Shown here piece after piece: positions 36,367 through 44,267 of a DNA stretch of 64,000 nt. A program made the translations under genes and the position numbers. The notes beneath the pieces are model-generated. The model worked only from the letters and a program-made list of their open reading frames with translations, was not told the origin of the DNA and searched no databases. Position 1 is the stretch's first letter; every line of letters begins with the position of its first letter. The DNA is from Amycolatopsis mongoliensis (GTDB lineage: Bacteria > Actinomycetota > Actinomycetes > Mycobacteriales > Pseudonocardiaceae): assembly GCF_030285665.1 (NCBI RefSeq), contig NZ_CP127295.1:8680001-8744000 (forward strand). The letters run 5' to 3'.

Positions 36367-36774
36367 TCATGCCAGCATGCGTCCGAGGAGGACGCCCAGC
36401 CGAGTGCGGTCCGTCGCACTCAACCCGGCCGTCATCGGCGCCATCACCCGGGCCACCTCCGCCGTCAGTTCCGCGGCCAGCTTCCGCCCCTCCGGGGTCA
36501 GGCCGACGCGGACCGAACGCCCGTCGTCGCGACTGGCCTCGCGCGCGACCAGGCCGCGGCGGGCCGCCCGGTCCACCAGCCCGCTCACCGAGGACCGGTC
36601 CAGCCCGAGGTGCGTGGCGAGCTCGGCCATCTTCGGGGTGCGGTCGCGCAGGATCCCGAGAACCCGCAGCTGCGTCAGGGAAAGCTCGTGCGCGGCCGCT
36701 ACCTGGCTGAGCTGCGCCATCACGGCGAAGGACACCTGGGCCAGGTTGTCCAGCACCTCGTCCGGTTCGGTCAT
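36367..36774 (-). CDS. MarR-family regulator
   Basis: The 135-residue protein shows the MarR winged helix: LSLTQLRVLGILRDRTPKMA, then ELATHLGLDRSSVSGLVDRA (recognition helix, about 60-75) and the wing VAREASRDDGRSVRVGLTPEG. It is divergent to an oxidoreductase gene across a 39-bp inverted repeat at 36797-36835, the likely operator, so it probably represses that gene and itself. Ligand unknown. Confidence 0.9.
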   Translation of the reverse strand: MTEPDEVLDNLAQVSFAVMAQLSQVAAAHELSLTQLRVLGILRDRTPKMAELATHLGLDRSSVSGLVDRAARRGLVAREASRDDGRSVRVGLTPEGRKLAAELTAEVARVMAPMTAGLSATDRTRLGVLLGRMLA

Positions 36775-36796
36775 ACTCCCGAGGCTACCTTGAACT

Positions 36797-36835
36797 AGTT
36801 GGCAATGCCATCTAAAGTAGTGGGCATTACCAACT
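36797..36835. promoter_or_regulatory. Inverted-repeat operator between marR and the oxidoreductase
   Basis: AGTTGGCAATGCC (36797-36809) is mirrored by GGGCATTACCAACT (36822-36835), giving outer arms AGTTGG/CCAACT and inner TGGCAATGCC/GGGCATTACC. It is A/T-richer than its surroundings and overlaps the promoter zone of both genes, as expected for a MarR site. Confidence 0.72.
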
Positions 36836-36848
36836 AAAAGGAGCTGTC

Positions 36849-37763
36849 ATGCGCGCTGCTGTCGTCACCGAGTTCGGGACTCCCCCCACCTGCCAGGATT
36901 TCGCCGAGCCGAAGCCGGCCGGCGCCGACGAGGTCCTCGTCGACGTCGTCGCCGCGGGCCTGCACCCGCGCGTCCGCTCCCAGGCCGAGGGTTCGCACTA
37001 CACCGAACGGGGTGAACTTCCGTTCGTCCCGGGCATCGACGGCGTCGGCCGGACCCCCGACGGCACCCTCCGGTACTTCGTCCTGCCCGACACCCCCGTG
37101 GGCGCCATGGCCGAACGCACCGTCGTGGACACGAGACGCAGCGTCGTCCTGCCCGAGGGCGCCGACCCGGTGCTCGTCGCCGCGGGCATGAACCCCGCGA
37201 TGTCGGCCTGGGTCGCCCTGCGCCGGCGCATCGAGTTCGCCGCCGGGCAGGACGTCCTCGTCCTGGGCGCCACCGGGAACGCGGGCCGGCTCGCCGTCCA
37301 GGTCGCGAAGCACCTCGGCGCGGGCCGGGTGATCGCCGCCGGGCGCGACGCCGGGCGGCTCGCCGAGGTGCCGGCCGACGAAGCCCTCACCTTCGGCGAA
37401 CTCGGCAAGGCCGCCGACGTCGACGTCGTCCTCGACTACGTCTGGGGCCCGCCGACCGCCGAGGCGCTGCGCACGATCGTCACCGACCGCTCCGACCGCG
37501 GCCGCCCGCTGACCTGGGTCGAGGTCGGCTCGGTGGCGGGGCGGACGATCGAGCTCCCCTCGGCCGCGCTGCGGGCGGCGCGCCTGCAGCTCGTCGGCAG
37601 CGGCCAGGGTTCGGTACCGACCAAGGACATCGTCGCCGAGCTGCACGCCCTGGTGAACGAGATCGGCACCTTCCGGATCGACGCTCGCGCGGTGCCCCTC
37701 CAGGACGTCGAAACCGCCTGGAGGGACACCGGCAGCACTCAGCGCCTCGTCCTCACTCCTTGA
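36849..37763 (+). CDS. Zinc-independent medium-chain oxidoreductase (quinone reductase-like)
   Basis: The 304-residue protein has the medium-chain dehydrogenase/reductase plan. An N-terminal GroES-like domain (MRAAVVTEFGTPP to VPGIDGVGR) is followed by a Rossmann domain with VLVLGATGNAGRLAVQVAKH near 138-157. It lacks the zinc ligands of alcohol dehydrogenases, which points to NADPH:quinone or enone reductase activity. It starts 14 bp after the MarR operator and is probably induced by the MarR ligand, perhaps a reactive quinone or aldehyde. Confidence 0.87.
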   Translation: MRAAVVTEFGTPPTCQDFAEPKPAGADEVLVDVVAAGLHPRVRSQAEGSHYTERGELPFVPGIDGVGRTPDGTLRYFVLPDTPVGAMAERTVVDTRRSVVLPEGADPVLVAAGMNPAMSAWVALRRRIEFAAGQDVLVLGATGNAGRLAVQVAKHLGAGRVIAAGRDAGRLAEVPADEALTFGELGKAADVDVVLDYVWGPPTAEALRTIVTDRSDRGRPLTWVEVGSVAGRTIELPSAALRAARLQLVGSGQGSVPTKDIVAELHALVNEIGTFRIDARAVPLQDVETAWRDTGSTQRLVLTP

Positions 37764-40700
37764 CCTTCGGCGTCGCCCGCACGCCCGAGTGCAGGTACCG
37801 CTCCCCCGTCGGGAGCGTGTAGAAGGTCACCGAAATCCAGCCCCGCATGCCCGCGGGACTGAAGGCGAACTGCGCCGGGCCGATCGGCACCAGCTCGTCC
37901 TCGGTCGTCGTCTCCGGCACCAGCTCGGCGAGCGGGCCGGTGACGGTCTGGCGCATCCACAGCTTCTCGTCGCGGGTGAGGACGTCGATCCGGACCGACT
38001 CCCGCTCGTAGACGCCGAGGAACTCGGACGCGTCGACCGCGGGCGGGGGCACGGCCGGTTCGAGCGGGCGCGGCATCGCCACCGCCGCCAGCTCGGCGAA
38101 GATCTCGCGGTAGAGCTCCTCGTAGAGGTCGTGGGTGCTGCCGCCGTTGGTGAGCAGCGTGACCGCCAGCCCCTGCTCGGGCAGCACCCGCAGGAACGCC
38201 GCCTGCCCGATCGTGTTGCCGTCGTGGCCGTACACGCGGTGGCCGTCCCAGTCGAAGCGGATCCAGCCGAGGCCCCACGAGTCGCCGAGCGTGTCCTGGT
38301 CCGGCATTTCCGCCTGCTGCTCGGTCATCGCCTTCGCCGACTCCGCCGAGAGCACCCGCGAGCCGTCCGGGCCGAGACCGCCGGTCAGGTGCAGGCGGGC
38401 GAACGCCAGGACGTCGTCGGCCGACGCCGAGATGAGCCCGGCCGGGCCCGCCGAACGCTGCAGCCCCCACACCGGCGCCGGCTGCGGCTCGGCGTCCCCC
38501 GCCGCGACGTGCCCCACCGCGGCGCGCTGCAGGAGGGCTTCCTCCGGCAGGGTGCTCGTGCGCTTCAGGCCCAGCGGGGTGAACAGCCGCTCGCGCAGGG
38601 CCGCGTCCCACGTCTTGCCGGTCAGCTTCTCGATCACCCGGCCGAGGAGGACGAACCCCGAGTTGCAGTAGGACAGGGTCGCGCCGAGCGGGTGGGTCTG
38701 CGCGGCCTGGTCCAGCAGCCCCACGTACTTCTCGAGGCAGTCGTCGCCGCGGCCGGTGTCGGTGAAGACGTCGCCGTCGATGCCGCTGGTGTGGGTCAGC
38801 AGGTGCCGCAGCGTCACCTTCTTCGTGACGTCGGGGTCGGCGAGCCGCAGCTCGGGCAGGACGTCGGCGATCGGCGCGTCGAGCTTCAGCAGCCCTTCGT
38901 CGACCAGCTGCATGGCGACGGTCGCCGTCCACACCTTGGTGATCGACCCGATCTGGAACACCGACTCGTCGGTGACCTCGACACCGGTCGCCTTGTTCAG
39001 CACGCCGCAGCTCGCCTGGACGACCTCGTCGCCGTCGAGCCGCAGGATGCCCAGCGCGGCGCCGGGGACGCGGTGCCGGCGCGCGAGCTCGGCGAGGCGG
39101 CGGCGCCAGTGCGCGGCGTCGATCGGCACCCGCGCCGGCTTGCCCGGCTCGCCCGCGTGCTGCTCGACCCAGTCCACGATGCGGCGGTTGAAGTCGGCGC
39201 GGTGCGAGGGGCGGCCCTCGAGGATGAACAGGTGCGACGCGCCCGGGTAGAGCACCAGCCGGGTGGGCACGCCCTGCTCGCGCAGGGCGGTGAACCACTG
39301 TTCGGCCTGGCCCGCCGGGCACCGGTCGTCGGCGGCGCCGTGCAGGACCAGTGTCGGCGTGCGCACCTTTTCCACCTGCGCCAGCGGGGAAAGCGCCGCG
39401 TAGTGCGCGCGGTTCTCCGCCGGGACGGCCCCGAACTCGGCGACGCCCAGGTAGTGGCCGCCGTCGGACGTGCCGGCCATGCTGACCACGTCGCTGACGA
39501 CCCCGCCCGCGACCGCCGCCGCGAACCGGTCGTCGCGGCTGGTCAGGTAGCAGGTCATGAAGCCGCCGTAGCTGTAGCCGGACACCGCGAGCCGCCGCGA
39601 GTCCGCCACCCCTTCGGCCACGAGCTGGTCCAGTGGCTCGAGGAAGTCCTGGGCGTCGGCCACGCCCCAGCCGCCGACCGCGGCGGTGTAGAACGCTTCG
39701 CCGTAGCCGTCGCTGCCGCGCGGGTTGAGCAGCAGCACCGCCCAGCCGCGGGCGGCAAGCTGCTGGTGGTAGAGGTGCACGCCGTCGGCGGTGCCGCTCC
39801 ACGCGTTGTGCGGGCCGCCGTGGATGTCCAGCAGCAGCGGCCGCGGGCCGGTGCGGGCGGGGTCGCGCAGCAGCCAGCCGTGCACGACCGTGCCGTCGGA
39901 GACGGTGAACTCCCGCTCCTCGTGGGCGAACAGCTCGATGTCGCCGGGGCCGTGCGCGGTGCGCACCCGCGCCGCTCCCCCGGTGAGGTCGACCGTCGCG
40001 ATCTCGCCGTACGACGTCGGCGTGACCAGCAGGACCGCCGCGGTGTTCCCGGCGACGCTCAGCCCGGCGACGGTGGTCCCGGCCTCGCCGAGGACGCGCC
40101 GCGGCTCGCCACCGGCGACGTCGACGGCGTAGAGGTGGGTGCAGCCGCGGTCGCGGACGCAGAACAGGACCGTGGAACCGTCGCCGGCGAGCTGCGGGAG
40201 CGCGCCGGGATACCCGGGGCCGCCCGGCATCACGGTGCGGTCCAGCGGCGCGGCGAGGTCGACGATCGCACCGCCGTCCAGCGGCACGCGCAGCAGTCCG
40301 GCGTGGCCCGTGGCGGTGTCCCGGCGGCCGACGACGAGCAGGGCCTCGCCGTCCGCGGTCCAGGTGACCGTCCCGCTCATGCCTTCGCCCGAGCCGGCCA
40401 GGCGAGGCTCGGCCGTGCGGTCGCCGGTGTCGAGAACGTAGGTACCCGAACGGAAAGTCAGGTCGGCGTCGGCGTCGCGCGCCGCCGGGAAGGCCAACCG
40501 CCCGCCCTCCGGCGCCCAGGCCGGGTCGCCCGCGTGCCAGTCCCCCGACGTCACCCGCCGGACCTCCCCGGTGGCGACGTCGAGGACGTGGACGTGCTTG
40601 CGCAGGGTCCGCAGCAACCCGGCGCCGTCGGCCTTGAAGTCCAGCCGGTCGGCGACCACCGGGGCGCTCGCGCGGCGGCCTTGCGCGCCGTCGTCTTCGC

Positions 40701-41100
40701 CCTCCTCGGCGGCGAGGTCGACCGGGGCGCTGAAGGCGATTTCGGTGCCGTCCGGGCGCCACACCGGGGTGCCCGCGCCCAGCGGAAGCGTGGTGACCTG
40801 CTCGGGTTCGCCGCCGTCGGCGGGGAGCAGCCACAGCTGCGGCGGGCCGTCCTGGGCGCGCAGGAAAGCGATCCGCGTCCCGTCCGGCGACCACGCCGGT
40901 ACCGCGTCGGCGCTGCCGCGGGTCAGCCGGCGCGGCTCGCCGTCGCCGGTGGCGACCGCCCAGAGCGAGCGGACGTCCTCGTCCTGGTCGCGGTCGGCGG
41001 TGCGCAGCGCGTAGACGATCCGGGCGCCGTCTGGCGAGATCGCCGGCTGCTCGGGGAACTCCAGGGCGTACAGGTCGTCGATGCCGAGACGGCGGGTCAT
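37753..41100 (-). CDS. Fusion of S9-family peptidase and beta-lactamase-type serine hydrolase
   Basis: The 1115-residue protein joins two complete hydrolases. Residues 1-650 are an S9 (acylaminoacyl/dipeptidyl peptidase-like) enzyme: beta-propeller repeats with SPDGTRIAFLR, then a catalytic domain with nucleophile Ser about 507 (SGYSYGGFM), Asp in HGAADDRCP and His in YPGASHLF. Residues about 665-1000 are a class C beta-lactamase-like domain with SITK (Ser about 717), YCNSG and HDGNTIG. A beta-rich tail follows (about 1010-1115). No signal peptide is visible, so it is probably cytosolic. It is the last gene of the racemase operon and may release or trim amino-acid substrates. Confidence 0.88.
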   Translation of the reverse strand: MTRRLGIDDLYALEFPEQPAISPDGARIVYALRTADRDQDEDVRSLWAVATGDGEPRRLTRGSADAVPAWSPDGTRIAFLRAQDGPPQLWLLPADGGEPEQVTTLPLGAGTPVWRPDGTEIAFSAPVDLAAEEGEDDGAQGRRASAPVVADRLDFKADGAGLLRTLRKHVHVLDVATGEVRRVTSGDWHAGDPAWAPEGGRLAFPAARDADADLTFRSGTYVLDTGDRTAEPRLAGSGEGMSGTVTWTADGEALLVVGRRDTATGHAGLLRVPLDGGAIVDLAAPLDRTVMPGGPGYPGALPQLAGDGSTVLFCVRDRGCTHLYAVDVAGGEPRRVLGEAGTTVAGLSVAGNTAAVLLVTPTSYGEIATVDLTGGAARVRTAHGPGDIELFAHEEREFTVSDGTVVHGWLLRDPARTGPRPLLLDIHGGPHNAWSGTADGVHLYHQQLAARGWAVLLLNPRGSDGYGEAFYTAAVGGWGVADAQDFLEPLDQLVAEGVADSRRLAVSGYSYGGFMTCYLTSRDDRFAAAVAGGVVSDVVSMAGTSDGGHYLGVAEFGAVPAENRAHYAALSPLAQVEKVRTPTLVLHGAADDRCPAGQAEQWFTALREQGVPTRLVLYPGASHLFILEGRPSHRADFNRRIVDWVEQHAGEPGKPARVPIDAAHWRRRLAELARRHRVPGAALGILRLDGDEVVQASCGVLNKATGVEVTDESVFQIGSITKVWTATVAMQLVDEGLLKLDAPIADVLPELRLADPDVTKKVTLRHLLTHTSGIDGDVFTDTGRGDDCLEKYVGLLDQAAQTHPLGATLSYCNSGFVLLGRVIEKLTGKTWDAALRERLFTPLGLKRTSTLPEEALLQRAAVGHVAAGDAEPQPAPVWGLQRSAGPAGLISASADDVLAFARLHLTGGLGPDGSRVLSAESAKAMTEQQAEMPDQDTLGDSWGLGWIRFDWDGHRVYGHDGNTIGQAAFLRVLPEQGLAVTLLTNGGSTHDLYEELYREIFAELAAVAMPRPLEPAVPPPAVDASEFLGVYERESVRIDVLTRDEKLWMRQTVTGPLAELVPETTTEDELVPIGPAQFAFSPAGMRGWISVTFYTLPTGERYLHSGVRATPKVKE

Positions 41101-41128
41101 GCGGATCTCCTCGGGGGGATGACTGTGG

Positions 41129-42235
41129 TCATGCCGTGAGCCAGGACTTCGCGGTGGTCACCTCGGCGAGCCGCTCCGGGATCGGGGTGACGCCGAGACC
41201 GGGGCCGGACGGCACGGGCAGCCGGCCGTCTTCGAGCACGAACGGTTCGGTGATGTCGCTGGTGTAGAAGCGGTCCGACGCCGAGGTGTCGCCGGGCAGG
41301 GTGAACCCGGGCAGCGACGCGAGCGCGACGTTGGCCGCCCGGCCCAGCCCGGTCTCGATCATCCCGCCGCACCACACCGGGACGCCGTGCGCGGCGCAGA
41401 CGTCGTGCACCCGCCGCGCCTCCAGGTACCCGCCGACCCGGCTCGGCTTGATGTTGACGATCCGGCACGCGCCGAGCTTGATCGCGTCGGCGGCCGAGCG
41501 GGCGGAGACCACGGACTCGTCCAGGCAGATCGGGGTCCGGATGTGCTTGGCCAGCTCGGCGTGGCCGAGCACGTCCTCCTCTTCGAGCGGCTGCTCGATC
41601 AGCAGCAGGTCGAAGGGGTCGAGCCGCTGCAGCTGCGGCACGTCCGAAAGCGTGTACGCGGTGTTCGCGTCGACCTGCAGCAGGATGTCGTCGCCGAAGC
41701 GCTCCCGGACCGCGCGCACCGGCTCGACGTCCCAGCCCGGCTCGATCTTCAGCTTGATCCGGAGGTACCCGGCGTCGAGGTAGCCGCCGACGACGTCCAG
41801 GAGCTTCGGGACCGTGTCCATGATGCCGACGGACACCCCGCACGGCACCGAGTCGCGGGTGGATCCCAGCGCCGTGCCGAAGGACACGCCGTGGGCACGC
41901 AGCTCCGCGTCGAGCACCGCCATTTCGAGGGCACCCTTCGCCATCCGGTGGCCCTTGAACTTCGCGAGCAGCGGCGCGACCTTGTTCGCGGTGAGGTCGC
42001 CGGCGGCGAGCAGGGCCGGCACGAGGAAGGTCCGCAGCACGTGCTCGACGCCGTCGACGTACTCCGAGGAGTACAGCGGGTCGACCATCGCGCCGCACTC
42101 GCCCCAGCCCTCGCCCTCGGCCGTCACCGCGCGCAGGAGCAGCAGCTCGCGTTCGGACTGCGTGCCGAACGACGTCCGGAACGGCGCCACGAGCGGCATC
42201 CGGACCCGCAGGAGTTCCACACCGGTGAGTTTCAC
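41129..42235 (-). CDS. N-acylamino-acid racemase / o-succinylbenzoate synthase-type enzyme
   Basis: The 368-residue enolase-superfamily protein closely resembles, in my memory, the Amycolatopsis N-acylamino-acid racemase. It has the same length and conserved blocks MPLVAPFRTSFGTQSERELL, YLRIKLKIEPGWDVEPVRAV (KxK catalytic lysines), LLQVDANTAYTL, LIEQPLEEED (metal ligands D, E, D with CLDESV) and NIKPSRVGGYLEARRVHDVC. It interconverts N-acyl-D- and L-amino acids and often has OSBS side activity. The GTG overlaps the stop of a GNAT gene (GTGA). With that GNAT and the M20 gene it forms a D-to-L conversion set. Confidence 0.93.
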   Translation of the reverse strand: MKLTGVELLRVRMPLVAPFRTSFGTQSERELLLLRAVTAEGEGWGECGAMVDPLYSSEYVDGVEHVLRTFLVPALLAAGDLTANKVAPLLAKFKGHRMAKGALEMAVLDAELRAHGVSFGTALGSTRDSVPCGVSVGIMDTVPKLLDVVGGYLDAGYLRIKLKIEPGWDVEPVRAVRERFGDDILLQVDANTAYTLSDVPQLQRLDPFDLLLIEQPLEEEDVLGHAELAKHIRTPICLDESVVSARSAADAIKLGACRIVNIKPSRVGGYLEARRVHDVCAAHGVPVWCGGMIETGLGRAANVALASLPGFTLPGDTSASDRFYTSDITEPFVLEDGRLPVPSGPGLGVTPIPERLAEVTTAKSWLTA

Positions 42236-43113
42236 GACTGCTCCTTCGCGATCACGTACCAGCCGGCACGATCGAATCCGGCGACCGAAGCGCCACCGGC
42301 CAGCAGGCCGCCCAGTGCCTCCCGCAGCGCGACCCGCCACGCCCGGCCGCGGCCGGGGTCGGCGAGCCGGAGCGCCTCGATGTCCGGCGGCACGGCGACG
42401 AGCACGACCGGCGCGTCGGCGGGCCCGGTGACCGGCGCACCGTCGGGGCCGGCCGCCAGCGCGACCGCGGCGCCCTGCTTCCTCAGCGCGGCCGCGTCGA
42501 GCCGGGCCGGCCTGCCCTCGGCGGCCGCCCGCACGGACGGGCTCGCCAGGTCCCAGACGGCCATGAGCCGGTCGGTGTCGCCCGCGCCGTTGATGCCGTC
42601 GTGCATCGGGCCGTAGAAGTCCGGCAGGTACTGCTCCGGCCGCGCCGCGAGCTTGGTCAGGTTGAAGTGGGCGTTGCGCCGCACCAGCGGGTCGAACGTC
42701 CACGAGATCACCCGGACGTCCTGGCGCAGGGCCCACGCGCGCTGGTGCAGCTTGAGCGCGAAGCCGATGCCGCGTCCGTGCCCGGCGGTGGCGACCCCGG
42801 CGATGTGGCTGTGCAGCCCGCCCTTCGCGGGCCCGCCGAAGAACCCGAAGCACGCGCCGAGGAGGTCGGGCCCGTCGAACGCGCCCGCGACGTAGTTGCC
42901 CGCCGATACCATGGCGCGCAGCAGTTCGGGCGTCACGGGCTGGTTGCCGGGGGCCGGGCGCCAGATCGACTCGAAGAGCCGGGTCACGGCGGTCAGGTCG
43001 GCGACCTCGGCCAGGGTCCGGACGTGGACCCCCGAGGCCGTGGCGGCGGCGGTCGCCGCGACGGCCGCCTCGTCCCGCAGCGGCGGGGCTGTGTTCGTCA
43101 CGACTTCTGTCAC
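42232..43113 (-). CDS. GNAT-family N-acyltransferase (likely succinyl-CoA:amino acid type)
   Basis: The 293-residue protein has a GNAT domain. Its acetyl-CoA-binding loop is HSHIAGVATAGHGRGIGFAL (about 105-124), followed by LKLHQRAWALRQDVRVISWT and FDPLVRRNAHFNLTKLAA, features of the COG3375-type acyltransferases found beside N-succinylamino-acid racemases. It would acylate a D-amino acid for the racemase. The GTG at 43113 has GAGAGGA upstream, and its stop overlaps the racemase start. The acyl donor is inferred from the family's known partner operons, not from residues I can assign. Confidence 0.8.
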   Translation of the reverse strand: MTEVVTNTAPPLRDEAAVAATAAATASGVHVRTLAEVADLTAVTRLFESIWRPAPGNQPVTPELLRAMVSAGNYVAGAFDGPDLLGACFGFFGGPAKGGLHSHIAGVATAGHGRGIGFALKLHQRAWALRQDVRVISWTFDPLVRRNAHFNLTKLAARPEQYLPDFYGPMHDGINGAGDTDRLMAVWDLASPSVRAAAEGRPARLDAAALRKQGAAVALAAGPDGAPVTGPADAPVVLVAVPPDIEALRLADPGRGRAWRVALREALGGLLAGGASVAGFDRAGWYVIAKEQS

Positions 43114-43145
43114 GCTGACGATCCTCTCCGGACCCGGCCGGTGGG

Positions 43146-44267
43146 TCACCGTTGTGCCGCACCGGATTCGTCCCGCGCGTTCGTCGGGACGGACGAACTC
43201 CGGTGCGCCAGCACGGTTTCGGTGAGGGCGGCGAGCAGCGCGGTCCGGCGCGGCAGCTCGGCGACGACGACGTGTTCGTCGTCGGCGTGGGCGCCGCCGC
43301 CCACCGCGCCGAGGCCGTCGAGCGTCGGAATGCCCAGCCCGGCCGTGAAGTTGCCGTCGGACGCGCCCCCGACCGCCGCCTCGGTGAGGGGCCCGGCCGC
43401 GAACTTCCGGGCCAGGGCGAAGAGATCTTTCGAGGCGGCCACGTCCAATGGTGGCCGGTTGATCCCACCGGCGATGCGGATCCGGGCGTTCTCGTGCACC
43501 GGCCGCAGGCTTCGGACGGCCCGGTCGACGCGCTCCTGCTCGGCGGCGTCCCACACCCGCACGTCGACCGCGACGCTCGCCGCGGCGGGCACGGTGTTGG
43601 TCGTCGTCCCGGCGCTCAGCGCGGTCGGGACGACCGTGGTGCCGCGGTCCGGGTCGGCGAGCGCGGCCACGGCGAGGATCTGGTGGGCGACCTCGATCCC
43701 CGCGTTGACCCCCTTCTCCGGTTCGAGCCCGGCGTGCGCGGCGCGGCCCTCGACCTCGATCCGGTACAGGGAAACGCCTTTGCGGCGGGTCTTCAGCGCA
43801 CCGCCGTCGGCGGAGGCTTCGAGGACGAAGACCGCCTCGCAGGTCTTGGCCTCTTCCTCGATCAGCGCACGCGACCGCGGTGAGCCGATCTCCTCGTCGC
43901 CGGTGACGAGGATCGAGAGCCCGTCCCGGCGGGGCAGCGCCGCGGCGGCGTGCAGGGCCATCACGACACCGGCCTTCATGTCGAAGCAGCCGGGACCGCG
44001 CAGGACGCCGTCTTCGACCGAAAAGGGGTGCGTGCGCAGGGAACCCAGCGGCCACACGGTGTCGTGGTGGCCGAGCAGCAGGACGCGCGGCGGGCCGTCG
44101 CCGAACCGCCAGCGCAGGTGCGTGCAGCCGTCGGTGACGATGCGCTCCGGCTCGACCCCGAGCAGGCGGCGGCCGATCCCGGCGACGGCTTCGGCGCTGC
44201 GGGCGACGGCTTCGTGGTCTGACGACGGCGACTCGCACCGGACGAGCGTCTCGATGTCGTCGATCAC
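43146..44267 (-). CDS. M20-family metallopeptidase / N-acyl-amino-acid hydrolase
   Basis: The 373-residue enzyme is a di-zinc M20 hydrolase. It carries the metal motif LLLGHHDTVWPLGSLR (His and Asp near 73-75), GPGCFDMKAGVVMALH with the bridging aspartate, the catalytic glutamates in VTGDEEIGSPRSR and a dimerisation domain around 165-285. The final metal-binding region is GGGAHADDEHV. Glutamate carboxypeptidase (CPG2)-type and desuccinylase-type members look alike. Next to the racemase, removal of the acyl group from the N-acyl-L-amino acid is likely. GTG start overlaps the D-aminoacylase stop. Confidence 0.88.
   Translation of the reverse strand: MIDDIETLVRCESPSSDHEAVARSAEAVAGIGRRLLGVEPERIVTDGCTHLRWRFGDGPPRVLLLGHHDTVWPLGSLRTHPFSVEDGVLRGPGCFDMKAGVVMALHAAAALPRRDGLSILVTGDEEIGSPRSRALIEEEAKTCEAVFVLEASADGGALKTRRKGVSLYRIEVEGRAAHAGLEPEKGVNAGIEVAHQILAVAALADPDRGTTVVPTALSAGTTTNTVPAAASVAVDVRVWDAAEQERVDRAVRSLRPVHENARIRIAGGINRPPLDVAASKDLFALARKFAAGPLTEAAVGGASDGNFTAGLGIPTLDGLGAVGGGAHADDEHVVVAELPRRTALLAALTETVLAHRSSSVPTNARDESGAAQR

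Noticed and set aside
37789..41139. Long plus-strand open frame opposite the S9/beta-lactamase fusion
   Set aside because: Composition is that of a codon-bias shadow; the minus strand carries both catalytic motif sets.
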